The position numbers and the translations under genes are program-made. Of a stretch of 13,689 bases of DNA, positions 12,333 to 13,689 are shown piece after piece. The notes under the pieces were generated by a model. That model was not told the DNA's origin. It searched no databases and saw nothing but the letters and a program-made list of their open reading frames with translations. Positions within the stretch are counted from its first letter, which is position 1. The number at the start of each line of letters is the position of its first letter. The stretch is from NCBI GenBank assembly GCA_035515475.1, contig DATJBF010000043.1, forward strand, positions 1-13,689, in the 5' to 3' direction. This DNA is from DATJBF01 sp035515475. GTDB taxonomy: Bacteria > Verrucomicrobiota > Verrucomicrobiia > Palsa-1439.

Positions 12333-12446
12333 CCGAAGCGTAAGCTTCGGTGCCCCGCCGTCTTGTAGCCGCCTAGTCTGGTGGCACAGGCGTCCCTGCC
12401 CGTGGCCCTCCCTTGCTCCCCTTGTAGCCGCGAATCTTATTCGCGG
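12329..12446 (+). repeat. Three REP-like units after the BMC operon
   Basis: GTAG feet lie at 12329, 12365 and 12424, all in the same orientation. Hairpins: CCGAAGC-GTAA-GCTTCGG (12333-12350), an imperfect GCCGCC/GGTGGC (about 12368-12385), and CCGCGAAT-CTT-ATTCGCGG (12428-12446). The first unit shares its stem with 9048-9067. They may also stabilise or end the operon transcript (inference), since no U-tract terminator is visible. Confidence 0.75.
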
Positions 12447-12461
12447 TAATCGCATGGATTC

Positions 12462-12585
12462 CAGAAACTGGTCGCCGTCGTCGCAGCGTCCTTTGCCATT
12501 CATCGGCGCGTAACAGTCCGGCAATCTTCTTGACCCGTTGTCGAGATGCGTGAGCCTCCCTTCCTCCAACGGGCGACCAGTTCTG
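12462..12585. repeat. Spaced inverted repeat CAGAAACTGGTCGCC / GGCGACCAGTTCTG
   Basis: The arms at 12462-12476 and 12572-12585 are complementary over 14 bp with one gap, about 95 bp apart. A nested CCGTTG (12535-12540) / CAACGG (12567-12572) pair lies within. This could be a structured RNA or the ends of a small inserted element; nothing else identifies it. Confidence 0.45.
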
Positions 12586-12623
12586 AAAGATCGGACCTTA
12601 GTGATTCTGTCCAGAGTACTGAG

Positions 12624-12652
12624 TTGACCCCGGATTCATGATCTCCTATTCT
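12624..12652 (+). promoter_or_regulatory. Possible sigma70-like promoter
   Basis: TTGACC (12624-12629, 5 of 6) and TATTCT (12647-12652, 4 of 6) are separated by 17 nt. If used, it would give the secreted-protein gene a leader of about 390 nt with several hairpins. The same bases could belong to a repeat end. Confidence 0.25.
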
Positions 12653-12739
12653 CTGTAATTCACCGTAGCCCGGCACGGTTCGAAAGCTATGGGTGGATTG
12701 GCTGATTCAGGGAGGGGAGAAAAGGACTATCGGACGACC

Positions 12740-12833
12740 GAACGTTTACACGTTCCGGTCCATCGCACCTTCGTGCCCGGTCGGGGCGGAATCGGTGACG
12801 ATTCCGTCTGAGTCGGCACGGTAATCCGTGCCG
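12740..12833 (+). repeat. Array of four short hairpins with 4-nt loops
   Basis: GAACGT-TTAC-ACGTTC (12740-12755), GCAC-CTTC-GTGC (12765-12776), CGGAATCG-GTGA-CGATTCCG (12787-12806) and CGGCACGG-TAAT-CCGTGCCG (12814-12833). The stem/loop geometry is like that of the REP units but without GTAG feet. Confidence 0.7.
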
Positions 12834-13051
12834 CTCCGAGAAGCGACAGCCAACGACTGCGGTGCGGACTGCGGACGCTTCAACAACACTGCTACAAGGG
12901 AAAGGTTCTCCCGCCTTTGTCTTTGACTTCTTACGCAAAACACCTAAGTTGTGGCCCGTAGTTGGTGACCGGGCGTGAGCGGTAAGCAGGTAAAACGGAA
13001 CAGAAACGTTCAGCGAACCCAGGCAAACCGAAAGGGGGAAGAGCAGCAGCC

Positions 13052-13507
13052 ATGAAGAAAATCATCATCACCGCAGTCGCATTGATCGCAGCATTGTCCA
13101 CGGTGCGGTCGGACCAGGTCAAGGGCCGCATCAGTCCCGTCAAAACCGTCCCGCAAGCCAAGAGTGGAGTGGCCGTCGCCTTTGCCAATGTGGATATCCT
13201 TGATGGAAGCCTTTTGGCCGTTGGGGGCAAAGGCACAAAATCCGCCTTTATCAGCAACACCGATAGTAATTCGTACGCCGAGGTCACCTTCACCGGCCAT
13301 TATCCGCACCTCACGACACCCGGATCTGTCGTTGTCAACGCCACCTGCCAGTCTTCCAGTTTGGGGGTGGCGAGCGCCAATGTTATCAGCGTCAGCCCGA
13401 CGCAGCTCGTGATCACCGTTTATGGCTGGATCAGTAATACCGGAACGCCTGATAACGAGACCATCTCCGTAACGGCGTTCCTCGGAAATCTCCCACCAGT
13501 CCTTTAG
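13052..13507 (+). CDS. Small secreted protein of unknown function
   Basis: The 151-aa protein has a clear Sec signal: MKKIIITAVALIAALSTVRS (1-20), cleavage probably near residue 20. The mature part is rich in Ser, Thr, Val, Gly and Asn with alternating hydrophobic residues, suggesting a beta-sandwich. Examples are SGVAVAFANVDIL (38-50), SYAEVTFTGHYP (74-85), GSVVVNATCQSS (91-102) and QLVITVYGWIS (118-128). One Cys (99) remains after processing, so there is no disulfide within the chain. No lipobox or anchor is seen. A purine-rich GGGGGAAGAG (about 13034-13043) upstream could serve as SD at a rather long spacing. It stands alone after a long hairpin-rich leader and has no evident link to the BMC operon. 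I do not recognise the family. Confidence 0.75.
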   Translation: MKKIIITAVALIAALSTVRSDQVKGRISPVKTVPQAKSGVAVAFANVDILDGSLLAVGGKGTKSAFISNTDSNSYAEVTFTGHYPHLTTPGSVVVNATCQSSSLGVASANVISVSPTQLVITVYGWISNTGTPDNETISVTAFLGNLPPVL

Positions 13508-13623
13508 GCTGCGTCCGTCCCTCGCGCACCCACAGTGTTCTGGGGTCGCCCATTAAAGGTTCCGATCAAGACAAAAGTTCCGTGTACTGGCTTTGCCAGC
13601 CCTCATTGTTTCTTCTTCGGTTT

Positions 13624-13644
13624 ACCCCGAATTCTTTTCGGGGT
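13624..13644. terminator. Hairpin downstream of the secreted-protein gene, weak terminator candidate
   Basis: ACCCCGAA-TTCTT-TTCGGGGT forms an 8-bp perfect stem but is not followed by a T-run and lies 117 nt past the stop. Its stem matches the inner hairpin of the repeat at 7811-7830, so it may instead be part of a dispersed repeat. Confidence 0.25.
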
Positions 13645-13689
13645 TGAACCTTCCACCGCGACCCGAGTCCGCTGTCCGCGCCTGGGTTG

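Larger units (their letters stand above)
12447..13051. other. Gene-free stretch rich in inverted repeats
   Basis: No convincing coding frame on either strand. It contains a spaced inverted repeat (12462-12585), a possible promoter or IS-end-like sequence (about 12608-12652), and four consecutive small hairpins (12740-12833). Open frames of 65-172 codons on the minus strand here have no recognisable domains. Confidence 0.6.

Noticed and set aside
13005..13060. Cyclic-di-GMP (GEMM) riboswitch upstream of the secreted protein
   Set aside because: ACCCAGGCAAACCGAAAGG recalls the first half of the GEMM core, but the conserved second half (GACGCAAAGCC and the tetraloop receptor) is missing and the coding region follows at once.

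Overview
The window is GC-rich bacterial chromosome from a Gram-negative organism (RseP, secreted proteins with Sec signals). A large-form IspG, a TMTC-like membrane glycosyltransferase with TPRs, and a metabolosome locus built like those of the PVC and myxobacterial groups suggest Verrucomicrobiota or a related PVC lineage. This placement is an inference and no rRNA is present to settle it.

Layout. 1-3645 (+): the end of rseP, a 708-aa ispG, a secreted thioredoxin-like protein and a Nudix hydrolase lie head to tail with tiny gaps or overlaps, so they are probably one transcript. 3742-4146 (+) is a small ferritin-like helical protein. 4243-6243 (-) is a GT-C/TMTC-type membrane protein with seven TPRs, convergent with the former and divergent from the next block. 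6437-12332 (+) is a complete bacterial microcompartment (BMC) operon: an RpiB-DeoC fusion, a stacking-type BMC-T, a BMC-H, a BMC-P, a CoA-acylating aldehyde dehydrogenase, a second BMC-T and two more BMC-P. 12333-13051 has no gene but many hairpins. 13052-13507 (+) is an unrecognised small secreted protein.

How the genes work together. The BMC operon fits the sugar-phosphate-utilizing (SPU) class of metabolosomes, and its shell proteins resemble the Haliangium ochraceum shell set. Expected chemistry: the isomerase domain interconverts a sugar phosphate, the DeoC domain cleaves a (deoxy)pentose 5-phosphate to glyceraldehyde 3-phosphate plus acetaldehyde, and the dehydrogenase turns acetaldehyde into acetyl-CoA inside the shell. 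Both enzymes carry a similar amphipathic helix that looks like an encapsulation peptide: N-terminal in the dehydrogenase, between the two domains in the fusion. The RpiB domain has Asp where the catalytic Cys normally lies. The fusion mRNA has a Shine-Dalgarno-like site and an in-frame GTG just before the peptide, which could also yield a free peptide-tagged DeoC. No phosphotransacylase or alcohol dehydrogenase is visible here.

The second theme is repeats. About a dozen REP-like units (GTAG foot plus a 7-8 bp stem with a short loop, often as inverted pairs) fill the BMC intergenic gaps, supply the stop codons of two BMC-P genes, and one pair lies in frame inside ispG. A different TGTCA...TGACA element sits between the fusion gene and the first shell gene.
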